From Streptomyces klenkii (GTDB lineage Bacteria > Actinomycetota > Actinomycetes > Streptomycetales > Streptomycetaceae): DNA of 64,000 nucleotides. Of the stretch, positions 52,400 through 61,713 are shown piece by piece (positions within the stretch are counted from its first letter, which is position 1; each line of letters opens with the position of its first letter). Under the pieces are notes generated by a model that worked only from the letters and a program-made list of their open reading frames with translations, ran no database searches and had not been told where the DNA came from. A program made the position numbers and the translations under genes. The DNA lies in assembly GCF_003626645.1 (NCBI RefSeq), contig NZ_RBAM01000003.1, positions 496,001-560,000 of the forward strand, written 5' to 3'.

Positions 52400-53284
52400 A
52401 TGACGCACGCCATGCAGAAGGGGTCGAACATCCCGCTGGACGCCCGCGCCGTGCGGGCCGTACTGCGCTGGACCCCCGGCCCGGGCGTCCCGGACGTGGA
52501 TGCCTCCGCCCTCCTCGTGGGCGAGAACGGCCGCGTCCGCTCGGACGAGGACTTCGTCTTCTACAACCAGCCGCGGCACCCCTCCGGCGCGGTCCGCCAC
52601 CTGCCGAAGAAGCGGCTGGTCGAGGGCCTGACCGATGCCATCGAGACCGACCTGGGCGGCCTGGAGCCGTCCGTGCACCGCGTCGTGCTGGCCGCGTCCG
52701 CGGACGGGGGCGACTTCGGCCGGGTGCAGGACCTGTGCGTGCTGCTCTACGACGCCGCGGCGGTCCCCGCGGGGCAGGGCGGCGAGCCGCTCGCACTGTT
52801 CGAGGTCCAGCCGGAGACCGGCTCGGAGACCGCGATGATCTGCGGCGAGCTCTACCGCCGCGGGGAGGGCTGGAAGTTCCGGGCCCTGGGGCAGGGCTAC
52901 GCCTCGGGGCTGGTGGGACTGGCCACGGAGTTCGGCATCTCGGTGGAGGAGTCCGAGGGCACCGGAGACACCGATGAGGCGCCAGCCCAGGCCCCAGCCC
53001 AAGCGTCGGAGCCGGCACCCGAACCCACCCCGGCACCGCAGCCCCAGCCGCAACCCCAGCCCCAGCCCCAGCCCCAGCCCCAGCCGGGATACGGGTACCC
53101 CCCGCCGCCTCCCGCGCCGCCCACGGTGCCACCGGCAGCGCCCCAGCCCCAGCCCGCGTACGGATACCCGCACCAGCCCGCGCCCACGGGCGCGCCCGCC
53201 TACGGGTATCCGCAGTACCGGCCGGGGCCGGACCCGTCGTTCCGGCTGCCGCCGCAGGGGCCGCAGTTCCTGCCGGCCCGATAG
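52400..53284 (+). CDS. TerD domain protein with Pro/Gln/Tyr-rich tail
   Basis: A 294-residue protein. The N-terminal TerD domain (about 1-185) has DVDASALLVGENG, VRSDEDFVFYNQPRHPSG and [12 protein letters not shown], matching the other TerD proteins here. The C-terminal 110 residues are low-complexity: a QP run (PQPQPQPQ) and repeated GYGYP/PAYGYP units. The tail may phase-separate or bind the cell surface, but no function can be read from it. It is divergent from the HpcH operon. The ATG at 52400 (MTHAMQKGSN) is preferred over an internal Met at 52412. Confidence 0.85.
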   Translation: MTHAMQKGSNIPLDARAVRAVLRWTPGPGVPDVDASALLVGENGRVRSDEDFVFYNQPRHPSGAVRHLPKKRLVEGLTDAIETDLGGLEPSVHRVVLAASADGGDFGRVQDLCVLLYDAAAVPAGQGGEPLALFEVQPETGSETAMICGELYRRGEGWKFRALGQGYASGLVGLATEFGISVEESEGTGDTDEAPAQAPAQASEPAPEPTPAPQPQPQPQPQPQPQPQPGYGYPPPPPAPPTVPPAAPQPQPAYGYPHQPAPTGAPAYGYPQYRPGPDPSFRLPPQGPQFLPAR

Positions 53285-53394
53285 CCGCGGCGCACCGCCG
53301 ACCGCAGGACCGGCCCGGGGCTCAGCCCCGGACCCCGGCCCTCAGACGCCGGACGGCTGAATACTGACGGCGTGCCGCCCCCGCGAGGGACCTG

Positions 53395-54138
53395 TCACAC
53401 CTTCGTCTTGTACCCCCTCCCCCACTGCAACCCCCACCCGTACAGCCGGTCCAGCTCCGCCTGGAACCCGTACACGTACCGCATCTCGCGCCGCAGGACG
53501 ATCTCGCCCTTGATGTTCTCCAGCATCACCACCGCGCACGACCGCGCCTCCGGCGCGCGCTCCGCGAGCGCGATCTCGATCCGGGGGCCGTTGCCGGGGT
53601 AGAGCGTCACCAGGGCGTGCGTACGGTCGAACGCCGGGGTGCCGTCATAGATGTAGACGAAGATCAGCAGCCGTTTGAAGTCGGCGCGGTGGTCCATGTT
53701 GATGTAGATCGTCTCGCCCGATCCGGACCCGAAGCGGTCGTCACCGCTCAGCTGGACGTACGGCGGGGAGTTGATGCTGCCCAGTATGTTGCCGAGGGGC
53801 TGCACCACGCCTTTGGAGCCGTCCTGGAGCTCGTACAGACAGGCGAGGTCGAGGTCCACGTTGACCATGGCGGGGCCCTGCGCCTGCACCATCTCGGGCC
53901 GGAATTTCCGCATCGGGTGCCGCAGCCCCTGGCTGAGCCCGGCCCTGTCGCCGAAGTCCGAGGTGCGCATCCGCCAGGAGAGGTTGACGCGCAGGTTTCC
54001 GGTGACCGCCCCCTGTTTGGTGAGGGAGAACGAGGGATGGCGCTTGGTGAGCTCGACGGCGCCGTTGACCCCGCCGAAGTCGAGCTGCTGCGCGGCCGCG
54101 CGCCCCCAATTGCTGAAGAACCTGTCCCAGACCGCCAT
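53395..54138 (-). CDS. TerA-like tellurium-resistance family protein
   Basis: A 247-residue protein of the TerD-related TerA group: GVNGAVELTKRHPSFSLTKQ, VNVDLDLACLYELQDGSKG, and FGSGSGETIYINMDHRADF containing the acidic metal-binding residues of Ter proteins. It ends LQWGRGYKTKV. The ATG at 54138 (MAVWDRFFSN) is chosen because it directly starts the conserved domain. It belongs with the TerC-like and TerD genes downstream on the same strand, all parts of a metal/stress response. Confidence 0.8.
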   Translation of the reverse strand: MAVWDRFFSNWGRAAAQQLDFGGVNGAVELTKRHPSFSLTKQGAVTGNLRVNLSWRMRTSDFGDRAGLSQGLRHPMRKFRPEMVQAQGPAMVNVDLDLACLYELQDGSKGVVQPLGNILGSINSPPYVQLSGDDRFGSGSGETIYINMDHRADFKRLLIFVYIYDGTPAFDRTHALVTLYPGNGPRIEIALAERAPEARSCAVVMLENIKGEIVLRREMRYVYGFQAELDRLYGWGLQWGRGYKTKV

Positions 54139-54266
54139 GACCGACGAACCCCCCACCTTTTTCCGGCACACTTTTCCGCTCGATTTCCGCGCTCAACTGC
54201 CGCGGGGCGGCCGTGAGGTGAGCCTCACGACCGCCCCGCTGAGAGCGTTCCTCAAATGTGCCAGGG

Positions 54267-55418
54267 TCACACCCCGGAAGTGACCTGCGCCTTGCTGCCG
54301 GAGCCGTCCCCGTCGCCCGCCTCGCGGCGGTTGCGCATCACGGAGGACATGAACGAGAGCCCGATGAGGACCACGCCGATGAGGCCCGTGACGACCTCGG
54401 GGATCTCGTACTTGATGCTGATCAGCAGGATGACGGCGAGGGCGCCGATGGCGTAGTGCGCGCCGTGCTCCAGATAGACGTAGTCGTCCAGGGTCCCCTT
54501 GCGGACGAGGAAGACCGTCAGGGAACGGATGTACATGGCGCCGATGCCCAGACCGAGGGCCATCACGAAGATGTCGTTGGTGATGGCGAAGGCGCCGATG
54601 ACTCCGTCGAAGGAGAAGGACGCGTCGATGACCTCCAGGTAGAGGAACATGAAGAACGCGGCCTTGCCGGCGAGGCCGACGACCGAGCCGGTGCCCTTGG
54701 CCGCGGCGGCGGGCGCAGCGTCCTCCTCGGCCCCTTCCTCGTCCTCGTCCGCCTCTTCGAGGCGGTTCTCGAAGAAATCGGAAACGCCGCCGACGATCAG
54801 ATACGTGATCAGACCGCCGATACCGGCGAGCAGGACCGTGGAGGCCTTGTCGATCGTGCCCTCACCGTCGTGCACCGGAACGGCGGTGGCGAAGGTGGTG
54901 GCGGCGATGACGAGAACGACCAGGGAGACGACGACGGAGAGGGTGTCCAGCTTGCCGAGCTTGGCGAGCGGCTTCTCCAGCCAGGCGAGCCACTTGATGT
55001 CCCGGTCCTCGAAGATGAAGTCCAGGAAGATCATCAGGAGGAACATGCCGCCGAAGGCGGCGATGGCCGGGTGGGCGCTGGTGACGAGGGCTTCGTAGCG
55101 GTCGTGATCCTGAATCGCGACCCTGACCGCCTCGATCGGACCCAGCTTCGCCGTGATGGCAACGATGACGACCGGGAAGACGAGCCTCATGCCGAAGACG
55201 GCGATGAGGATGCCCAGGGTCAGGAACATCTTCTGCCAGAACGGGTTCATCTTCCGGAGGATTCCGGCGTTGATGACCGCGTTGTCGAACGAGAGCGAGA
55301 TCTCGAGGACGGACAGTATCGCGACGATCGCGAGCCCCTGCCACCCCCAGAGCACACCGGCCAAGGCCAGTCCGGCCGCCGTGATGGCGAACGACCAACC
55401 AAAGGTTTTCAGGAGCAC
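54267..55418 (-). CDS. terC: TerC-like DUF475 membrane protein
   Basis: A 383-residue polytopic membrane protein. It has the TerC/DUF475 motifs EISLSFDNAVINAGIL and EVIDASFSFDGVIGAFAIT, with the Asp pairs expected to bind metal, and about nine hydrophobic helices. A long acidic loop (EEADEDEEGAEEDAA) sits in the middle. TerC proteins export or sense metals (Mn2+/Te oxyanion stress) together with TerD. It starts at GTG 55418, 50 nt after the TerD gene on the same strand. Confidence 0.9.
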   Translation of the reverse strand: MLLKTFGWSFAITAAGLALAGVLWGWQGLAIVAILSVLEISLSFDNAVINAGILRKMNPFWQKMFLTLGILIAVFGMRLVFPVVIVAITAKLGPIEAVRVAIQDHDRYEALVTSAHPAIAAFGGMFLLMIFLDFIFEDRDIKWLAWLEKPLAKLGKLDTLSVVVSLVVLVIAATTFATAVPVHDGEGTIDKASTVLLAGIGGLITYLIVGGVSDFFENRLEEADEDEEGAEEDAAPAAAAKGTGSVVGLAGKAAFFMFLYLEVIDASFSFDGVIGAFAITNDIFVMALGLGIGAMYIRSLTVFLVRKGTLDDYVYLEHGAHYAIGALAVILLISIKYEIPEVVTGLIGVVLIGLSFMSSVMRNRREAGDGDGSGSKAQVTSGV

Positions 55419-55467
55419 TGGCTACCCAATCCTTCGTTATGGGGTTTCCCCCGCGCCGTGCGCGGCT

Positions 55468-56043
55468 TTACGAAACGTTGACCCCGAAGTCTAGGGCGAT
55501 GCCGCGCAGACCTGATGCGTACCCCTGCCCCACGGCCCGGAACTTCCACTCGCCTCCGTAGCGGTAGACCTCGCCGAAGATCATCGCGGTTTCGCTGGAG
55601 GCGTCCTCGCTGAGGTCGTAGCGGGCGAGCTCGGATCCGTCGGCCTGGTTGACGACGCGGATGTAGGCGTTGCTGACCTGGCCGAAGCTCTGGCCGCGGA
55701 CGTCGGCGTCGTGGATGCTCACCGGGAAGACGATCTTGTCGCAGGCGGCGGGGACCTTGGTCAGGTCGACCAGGATCGTCTCGTCGTCGCCCTCGCCCTC
55801 ACCGGTGAGGTTATCGCCGGTGTGTTCGACGGAGCCCTCGGGGCTCTTGAGGTTGTTGTAGAAGACGAAGTACTCGTCGCCGAGCACGCGGCCCGTGGCG
55901 CACAGCAGGGCGCTGGCGTCCAGGTCGAAGGGGGCTCCGGTGGTGGAGCGCGCGTCCCAGCCGAGACCGACGGTCACATTGGTGAGGTTGGGTGCGGCCT
56001 TGGAGAGGGAGACATTGCCTCCCTTGGCGAGCGTGACGCCCAT
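55468..56043 (-). CDS. terD: TerD family protein, copy 1
   Basis: A 191-residue TerD protein: [42 protein letters not shown] and GEGEGDDE give the beta-sandwich and the Ca2+-binding acidic loops of the family. It ends [20 protein letters not shown]. The ATG at 56043 follows GAGGAAA. The paralogue at 56165-56740 is very similar along its whole length, so the two arose by tandem duplication. Expected role: calcium-linked stress or tellurite response together with TerC. Confidence 0.95.
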   Translation of the reverse strand: MGVTLAKGGNVSLSKAAPNLTNVTVGLGWDARSTTGAPFDLDASALLCATGRVLGDEYFVFYNNLKSPEGSVEHTGDNLTGEGEGDDETILVDLTKVPAACDKIVFPVSIHDADVRGQSFGQVSNAYIRVVNQADGSELARYDLSEDASSETAMIFGEVYRYGGEWKFRAVGQGYASGLRGIALDFGVNVS

Positions 56044-56104
56044 GATCTTGTTTCCTCCCCGAGTCGAGATCCGGCGCCCCGGACTTCCCGCGGGGCGCCG
56101 GTGC

Positions 56105-56148
56105 GCGTCCGGCGCCGCACTCCCGGGAGGGGGTGCGGCGCCGGACGC
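56105..56148 (-). terminator. 16-bp perfect hairpin between the two terD genes
   Basis: GCGTCCGGCGCCGCAC (56105-56120) and its complement (56133-56148) with a 12-nt loop, 17 nt past the stop of the upstream terD copy. It suggests the two copies are expressed to different levels. Confidence 0.7.
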
Positions 56149-56164
56149 GGGCGGTCTGTCCTGG

Positions 56165-56740
56165 TCAGACGTTGACGCCGAAGTCCTGGGCGATGCCGCG
56201 CAGGCCCGAGGCGTAGCCCTGGCCGATGGCGCGGAACTTCCACTCGGCGCCGTGGCGGTAGAGCTCGCCGAAGACCATGGCGGTCTCGGTCGAGGCGTCC
56301 TCGCTGAGGTCGTAGCGGGCCAGCTCGGTGTTGTCGGCCTGGTTCACGACGCGGATGTAGGCGTTGCGCACCTGGCCGAAGCTCTGCTGGCGCGACTCGG
56401 CCTCGTAGATCGAGACCGGGAACACGATCTTGGCGACGTCGGCGGGCACACCGGCCAGGTTGACCTTGATGACCTCGTCGTCGCCCTCGCCCTCACCGGT
56501 GAGGTTGTCACCCTGGTGCTCGACGGAGCCGTCGGGGCTCTTGAGGTTGTTGAAGAAGACGAAGTTCTGGTCGTTGGCGACCTTGCCCTGGTCGTTCGTC
56601 AGCAGCGCGCTGGCGTCCAGGTCGAAGTCCGTACCGGTGGTGGTACGGGCGTCCCAGCCGAGACCGACGATGACCGCGGTCAGGTTCGGGGCCGCCTTGG
56701 TCAGCGAGACGTTGCCGCCCTTGCTGAGACTGACTCCCAC
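56165..56740 (-). CDS. terD: TerD family protein, copy 2
   Basis: A 191-residue TerD protein, near-duplicate of the 55468-56043 protein: [42 protein letters not shown] and GEGEGDDE. The C-terminus [19 protein letters not shown] is one residue shorter in match. A GAGG site precedes the ATG. As the first copy in the minus-strand transcript it may be made in larger amounts, since a strong hairpin lies between the two copies. Confidence 0.95.
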   Translation of the reverse strand: MGVSLSKGGNVSLTKAAPNLTAVIVGLGWDARTTTGTDFDLDASALLTNDQGKVANDQNFVFFNNLKSPDGSVEHQGDNLTGEGEGDDEVIKVNLAGVPADVAKIVFPVSIYEAESRQQSFGQVRNAYIRVVNQADNTELARYDLSEDASTETAMVFGELYRHGAEWKFRAIGQGYASGLRGIAQDFGVNV

Positions 56741-56876
56741 GAGTCCTCCATAGGTTCGAGGGGGGCGCGGAGGCCTCGCCTCTCACCTGCGCCCCCGGTT
56801 GTGCGATGGCAACCGGTCAACGTCTGGATCCTAGTGACCGGTTCCCGCCGATGGCATGGTTCTCGGCGCGGCCGGC

Positions 56877-57335
56877 TCAGAGCGCGGCGAGCGCCTTGGT
56901 GTACTCGTCCAGGTCGCGCGCGTCGGGCAGGCCGTTGACGACCGTCCAGCGCACGACGCCTTCCTTGTCGATGATGAAGGTGCCGCGCACGGCGCAGCCC
57001 TTCTCCTCGTCGAAGACGCCGTATTCGCGGCTGACGTTGCCGTGCGGCCAGAAGTCGGAGAGCAGCGGGTAGGTCAGGCCCTCCTGCTCGGCGAAGACGC
57101 GCAGGGAGAACGGGGCGTCGTTGGAGACGGCCAGGAGCTGCACGTCGTCGTTGACGAACTTCGGCAGCTCGTCGCGCAGGGCGCACAGCTCGCCGGTGCA
57201 GACGCCGGTGAAGGCGAAGGGGTAGAAGAGCAGGACGACGTTCTTCTCGCCACGGAAGTCGGAGAGCCGGACGGTCTCGCCGTGCTGGTTCTTCAGCTCG
57301 AAGTCCGGAGCCTTGGTGCCGACCTCGATCGCCAT
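56877..57335 (-). CDS. peroxiredoxin, AhpE-like
   Basis: A 152-residue peroxiredoxin. The peroxidatic Cys46 is in YPFAFTGVC, the Thr/Arg of the active site in TGVC and [10 protein letters not shown], and a second Cys51 lies in ELCALR. AhpE-type enzymes reduce peroxides and peroxynitrite using mycothiol-linked systems. The ATG at 57335 ([12 protein letters not shown]) follows AAGGA. It stands alone between the TerD genes and the DUF3052 gene, in an oxidative- and metal-stress neighbourhood. Confidence 0.92.
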   Translation of the reverse strand: MAIEVGTKAPDFELKNQHGETVRLSDFRGEKNVVLLFYPFAFTGVCTGELCALRDELPKFVNDDVQLLAVSNDAPFSLRVFAEQEGLTYPLLSDFWPHGNVSREYGVFDEEKGCAVRGTFIIDKEGVVRWTVVNGLPDARDLDEYTKALAAL

Positions 57336-57441
57336 GTTCGAAATCCTTCTCTCGGCGGGGCCGGCCCCGGGAGCCGTGCCCGGCCCCGGCCACCGGCGGG
57401 TAGGCGGCCAGTGTGTCACTGCGGGGTCCGGGGGACGCACG

Positions 57442-57474
57442 GAGCCCCCCGGGCAGCGTGCTGCCGGGGGGCTC
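57442..57474 (-). terminator. hairpin after the DUF3052 gene
   Basis: GAGCCCCCC-GGGCAGC and GCTGCC-GGGGGGCTC pair with a single bulge around a GT turn. It lies 30 nt beyond the DUF3052 stop on the minus strand. Confidence 0.65.
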
Positions 57475-57503
57475 GGTGCGGGTGTCGGGCGCCTGCCCGG
57501 GGG

Positions 57504-57926
57504 CTAGCGCTTGGGGGCGACCATGCGGGTGCCGGTCCAGTCCTTGGCCACGCTGATGCTCTTGGTCTGGCTCAGGCCCGCGGTCTGCGACGCCTCGTTG
57601 ATGTCGCTCGGCTCGATGTAGCCGTCGCGGCCGGTCTTCGGGGTCATCAGCCAGATGTCCCCGCCGTCCTCGAGCATGCCGATGGCGTCCACGAGCGCGT
57701 CCGTCAGGTCGCCGTCCTCGTCACGGAACCACAGGACGACGGCGTCGGCCACGTCGTCGTAGTCCTCGTCGACGAGGTCCTGGCCGGTGATCTCCTCAAT
57801 GGCCTCGCGGAGCTCCTGATCGACATCGTCGTCGTAGCCGATCTCCTGGACCACCTGTCCGGGCTGGAAACCCAGCCTGGCGGCAGGGTTGGTCCGCTCC
57901 TCCGCGTGGTCCGCGGTCGCGCTCAC
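57504..57926 (-). CDS. DUF3052 domain protein
   Basis: A 140-residue acidic protein: VVQEIGYDDDVDQELREAI, DAVVLWFRDEDGDLTD and GYIEPSDINEASQTAGLSQT are typical of DUF3052, a small actinobacterial family of unknown function found next to aceE. The GTG at 57926 is preceded by AGGAGG. It is divergent from aceE, and the 480 bp between them must contain both promoters. Confidence 0.85.
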   Translation of the reverse strand: MSATADHAEERTNPAARLGFQPGQVVQEIGYDDDVDQELREAIEEITGQDLVDEDYDDVADAVVLWFRDEDGDLTDALVDAIGMLEDGGDIWLMTPKTGRDGYIEPSDINEASQTAGLSQTKSISVAKDWTGTRMVAPKR

Positions 57927-58406
57927 GGATTGCCTCCTGTCATCTTTCGAGAAAGTGTCTTGTGTTCCTCGCATACGCGAGGCATTGGCGGTAGTCCACA
58001 CGTGACGGACGGATCGCGCAAGTACCCGGCCATCCGGACCGCCGGAACGTTGACGGACGCGGCCCTCCTGTGGCAACTCCAACCCTGAGGCGGGAGGGGA
58101 AAGTGATTCACAACACAGAACTTCACCCCTTTTGCGAAGTTACTCCATGTGATTCCCCGGAGCGACCCCGAACAGCCGTACACGGGGAACCCCCATTGGG
58201 GGCGTAAGGTTGCGATTTGGCCGCCCCGGGCGACCAACAAACGCTGCTTCGTCTCACCAGTGGTGGTTACCGCCCAGTAGAGATGACGTTTCCGCCGCCG
58301 CGGTCCACGATGGGAGCCGGCGCCAGATAAGCAGCCCCATATTTGACCGCGTGCGCAGCAACATCGCGTGCAGAGCACGACCACGACCGAACAGCGAAGG
58401 AACAGC
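57927..58406. promoter_or_regulatory. 480-bp divergent promoter region of aceE and DUF3052
   Basis: No gene is supported here. The AT-richer part (about 58080-58160) contains GTGATTCACAACACAGAAC and TTTTGCGAAGTTACTCCATG, the most likely promoter or operator sequence. The GTG of aceE at 58407 has GAAGGA just upstream. I see no known riboswitch. Confidence 0.5.
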
Positions 58407-61139
58407 GTGGCTTCCGGATCCGATCGCAACCCGATCATCATTGGCGGCCTTCCCAGCCAGGTCCCGGACTTCGACCCCGAAGAGACCCAGGAGTGGCTCG
58501 ACTCGCTCGACGCAGCCGTCGATGAGCGAGGCCGGGAACGTGCCCGCTACCTCATGCTTCGCCTGATCGAGCGGGCTCGCGAGAAGCGCGTCGCCGTGCC
58601 CGAGATGCGCAGCACGGACTACGTCAACACCATCGCGACCAAGGACGAGCCGTTCTTCCCCGGCAACGAGGAGATCGAGCGCAAGGTCCTGAACGCGACC
58701 CGCTGGAACGCAGCGGTGATGGTCTCCCGGGCGCAGCGCCCGGGCATCGGCGTCGGCGGCCACATCGCCACCTTCGCCTCCTCCGCCTCGCTGTACGACG
58801 TGGGCTTCAACCACTTCTTCCGCGGCAAGGACGAGGGCGACGGCGGCGACCAGATCTTCTTCCAGGGCCACGCCTCCCCGGGCATCTACGCCCGCGCGTT
58901 CCTGCTGGACCGGCTCTCCGAGCGGCACCTGGACTCGTTCCGCCAGGAGAAGTCCAAGGCCCCCTACGGCCTGTCCAGCTACCCGCACCCGCGGCTGATG
59001 CCGGACTTCTGGGAGTTCCCGACCGTCTCGATGGGCCTCGGCCCCCTCGGCGCGATCTACCAGGCCCGCATGAACCGCTACATGGAGGCGCGCGGCATCG
59101 CCGACACCTCCAAGTCACACGTCTGGGCGTTCCTGGGCGACGGCGAGATGGACGAGCCGGAGTCGCTCGGCCAGCTGTCCATCGCCGCCCGTGAGGGCCT
59201 GGACAACCTGACCTTCGTCGTCAACTGCAACCTCCAGCGCCTCGACGGCCCGGTGCGCGGCAACGGCAAGGTCATGCAGGAGCTGGAGTCGCAGTTCCGC
59301 GGCGCCGGCTGGAACGTGATCAAGCTGGTGTGGGACCGCTCCTGGGACCCGCTGCTGGCGCAGGACCGGGACGGCGTCCTGGTCAACAAGCTCAACAGCA
59401 CCCCGGACGGCCAGTTCCAGACGTACGCCACCGAGACCGGTGCGTACATCCGTGACCACTTCTTCGGCGACGACCACCGTCTCCGCAAGATGGTCGAGGG
59501 CATGACCGACGACCAGATCCTGCACCTGGGCCGCGGCGGTCACGACCACAAGAAGATCTTCGCGGCGTACGCGGCGGCCAAGGCGCACAAGGGCCAGCCG
59601 ACCGTGATCCTGGCGCAGACCGTCAAGGGCTGGACCCTGGGTCCGAACTTCGAGGGCCGCAACGCGACCCACCAGATGAAGAAGCTCACGGTCGAGGACC
59701 TCAAGCGCTTCCGTGACCGTCTCCACATCCCGATCGCCGACAAGGAGCTGGAGTCCGGCCTGCCGCCGTACTACCACCCGGGTCGCGACTCGGAGGAGAT
59801 CCAGTACATGCACGACCGCCGCAGCTCGCTCGGTGGTTACGTGCCGACGCGTGTCGACCGGTCGAAGCCGCTGGCCCTGCCGGACGACAAGGCCTACGCG
59901 ACCGCCAAGAAGGGCTCGGGCCAGCAGTCGATCGCCACCACCATGGCGTTCGTCCGCATCCTGAAGGACCTCATGCGGGACAAGGAGATCGGCAAGCGCT
60001 TCGTGCTGATCGCCCCCGACGAGTACCGCACCTTCGGCATGGACGCGTTCTTCCCGTCGGCCAAGATCTACAACCCGCTCGGCCAGCAGTACGAGTCCGT
60101 GGACCGCGAGCTGCTGCTCGCGTACAAGGAGTCGCCGACCGGCCAGATGCTGCACGACGGCATCTCCGAGGCGGGCTGCACGGCCTCGCTGATCGCGGCG
60201 GGCTCCGCCTACGCGACGCACGGCGAGCCGCTGATCCCGGTCTACGTCTTCTACTCGATGTTCGGCTTCCAGCGCACGGGCGACCAGTTCTGGCAGATGG
60301 CCGACCAGCTCTCGCGCGGCTTCGTGCTCGGCGCCACTGCGGGCCGCACCACGCTGACCGGTGAGGGCCTCCAGCACGCCGACGGCCACTCGCAGCTGCT
60401 GGCGTCCACCAACCCGGGCGTCGTCTCCTACGACCCCGCGTTCGGCTTCGAGATGGCGCACATCGTCAAGGACGGTCTGCGGAGGATGTACGGCGAGAAC
60501 GCCGAGAACGTCTTCTACTACCTGACCGTCTACAACGAGCCGATCCAGCACCCGGCCGAGCCGGCGGACGTGGACGCCGAGGGCATCCTCAAGGGTCTGT
60601 ACCGCTTCTCGCAGGGTGAGAAGGGCGCGATCCCGGCCCAGATCCTCGCCTCGGGCGTGGCGGTGCCGTGGGCGATCGAGGCCCAGAAGATCCTCGCCGA
60701 GGAGTGGGACGTCAAGGCGGACGTCTGGTCGGCCACCTCCTGGAACGAGCTCCGCAAGGACGCCGTCGAGGCCGAGGAGCACAACCTCCTGCACCCGGAG
60801 GAGGAGCTCCGCGTTCCGTACGTGACGCAGAAGCTCCAGGGCGCCGAGGGTCCGTTCGTGGCCGTCTCGGACTGGATGCGTGCCGTGCCGGACCAGATCT
60901 CGCGCTGGGTGCCGGGTGCGTACCAGTCGCTGGGTGCGGACGGCTTCGGCTTCGCCGACACGCGTGGCGCGGCCCGTCGCTTCTTCCACATCGACGCCCA
61001 GTCGATCGTCCTGGCCGTGCTCACCGAGCTCGCCAAGCAGGGGAAGGTCGACCGCTCCGTGCTGAAGCAGGCGGTGGACCGCTACCAGCTGCTGGACGTC
61101 ACGGCTGCCGACCCGGGCGCCGCGGGCGGCGACGCGTAG
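58407..61139 (+). CDS. aceE: pyruvate dehydrogenase E1 component, homodimeric type
   Basis: A 910-residue E1p (AceE). The thiamine diphosphate motif is [11 protein letters not shown]...NCN, and TPxxYN-like ends are intact: [51 protein letters not shown]. It decarboxylates pyruvate and acetylates the lipoyl group of E2. E2 and E3 are not encoded in this window, as usual for actinobacteria with a separate aceE. The GTG at 58407 (reading VASGSDRNP) is chosen from the GAAGGA site; a Met at 58368 is less likely. A strong terminator follows at 61161. Confidence 0.97.
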   Translation: MASGSDRNPIIIGGLPSQVPDFDPEETQEWLDSLDAAVDERGRERARYLMLRLIERAREKRVAVPEMRSTDYVNTIATKDEPFFPGNEEIERKVLNATRWNAAVMVSRAQRPGIGVGGHIATFASSASLYDVGFNHFFRGKDEGDGGDQIFFQGHASPGIYARAFLLDRLSERHLDSFRQEKSKAPYGLSSYPHPRLMPDFWEFPTVSMGLGPLGAIYQARMNRYMEARGIADTSKSHVWAFLGDGEMDEPESLGQLSIAAREGLDNLTFVVNCNLQRLDGPVRGNGKVMQELESQFRGAGWNVIKLVWDRSWDPLLAQDRDGVLVNKLNSTPDGQFQTYATETGAYIRDHFFGDDHRLRKMVEGMTDDQILHLGRGGHDHKKIFAAYAAAKAHKGQPTVILAQTVKGWTLGPNFEGRNATHQMKKLTVEDLKRFRDRLHIPIADKELESGLPPYYHPGRDSEEIQYMHDRRSSLGGYVPTRVDRSKPLALPDDKAYATAKKGSGQQSIATTMAFVRILKDLMRDKEIGKRFVLIAPDEYRTFGMDAFFPSAKIYNPLGQQYESVDRELLLAYKESPTGQMLHDGISEAGCTASLIAAGSAYATHGEPLIPVYVFYSMFGFQRTGDQFWQMADQLSRGFVLGATAGRTTLTGEGLQHADGHSQLLASTNPGVVSYDPAFGFEMAHIVKDGLRRMYGENAENVFYYLTVYNEPIQHPAEPADVDAEGILKGLYRFSQGEKGAIPAQILASGVAVPWAIEAQKILAEEWDVKADVWSATSWNELRKDAVEAEEHNLLHPEEELRVPYVTQKLQGAEGPFVAVSDWMRAVPDQISRWVPGAYQSLGADGFGFADTRGAARRFFHIDAQSIVLAVLTELAKQGKVDRSVLKQAVDRYQLLDVTAADPGAAGGDA

Positions 61140-61160
61140 TCGCTCCGCCTCATCCCTCCT

Positions 61161-61201
61161 GCCGCCGCCCCCGGCCAGCCCTGCTGGCCGGGGGCGGCGG
61201 C
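61161..61201 (+). terminator. 18-bp perfect hairpin terminator of aceE
   Basis: GCCGCCGCCCCCGGCCAG (61161-61178), loop CCCTG, exact complement 61184-61201. It can also serve the converging I36 gene. Confidence 0.85.
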
Positions 61202-61215
61202 AGTTTGCGAAGGAG

Positions 61216-61599
61216 CTAGTGCTCCCACACCTTGTACGCCCGTACGACATACGGGCTCTCCGGGACCCACGTCCCCGACGGGTAAGTGGTGAACTCACCC
61301 GTCTCCGCGCACGTAGCGCTCTGATACGTAGTAACAGGGCGCCCCGTGCGGTTGGCGAGGGACGCCGCGCTGCCGCCCGCCGGTAAGGTCACGCAATCCT
61401 CGATGCCGATGTCCGCGAGCTCGCTCGTGCTGCGCGTCCCGTGGAAGTCGGTCTTCGTCCACAGGCACAGCTGCCCGGCGGCGCAGGGGCCGAGCCGCTC
61501 CTTGCCCGCGGCGGCCGCCGCACCGGCCGTGGGCGCGCAGAGCAGGGCCAGCCCGGCGGACGCGGCCACGGCGGCGGCGACGGTGCGGATCGTACGCAT
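61216..61599 (-). CDS. secreted peptidase-inhibitor I36-like protein
   Basis: A 127-residue secreted protein. It has a signal peptide (to about AGAAAAAG) and then a crystallin-like I36 domain: GQLCLWTKTDFHGTRSTSEL and CVTLPAGGSAASLANRTGRP, with four cysteines that can pair. Members inhibit metalloproteases (SMI-type) or bind ligands on the cell surface. The ATG at 61599 gives the best distance (8 nt) to GGGAG; an ATG at 61605 is an alternative. Inhibition of the snapalysin encoded here is possible but unproven. Confidence 0.7.
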   Translation of the reverse strand: MRTIRTVAAAVAASAGLALLCAPTAGAAAAAGKERLGPCAAGQLCLWTKTDFHGTRSTSELADIGIEDCVTLPAGGSAASLANRTGRPVTTYQSATCAETGEFTTYPSGTWVPESPYVVRAYKVWEH

Positions 61600-61713
61600 G
61601 AACATCACTCCCTGTGTCGGCGTTGTCGCACACCGCATCCTGACGGGAGTGACGGGCGCTGCCAAGAGGGCCCCGCGGTGCGGGGCCCTGATAGGGGAAG
61701 GCGTGCGTCCGGG

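Noticed and set aside
50996..53173. Very long open frame continuing upstream from the PRTase fusion gene
   Set aside because: It runs antisense to terD and across the HpcH gene with Arg/Gly-rich composition. The GTG at 50995, overlapping the HpcH stop, and the PRTase domain order show the true start.
58090..58140. Crp-type site (TGTGA-N6-TCACA) before aceE
   Set aside because: GTGATTCACAAC lacks the required spacing; no full match.
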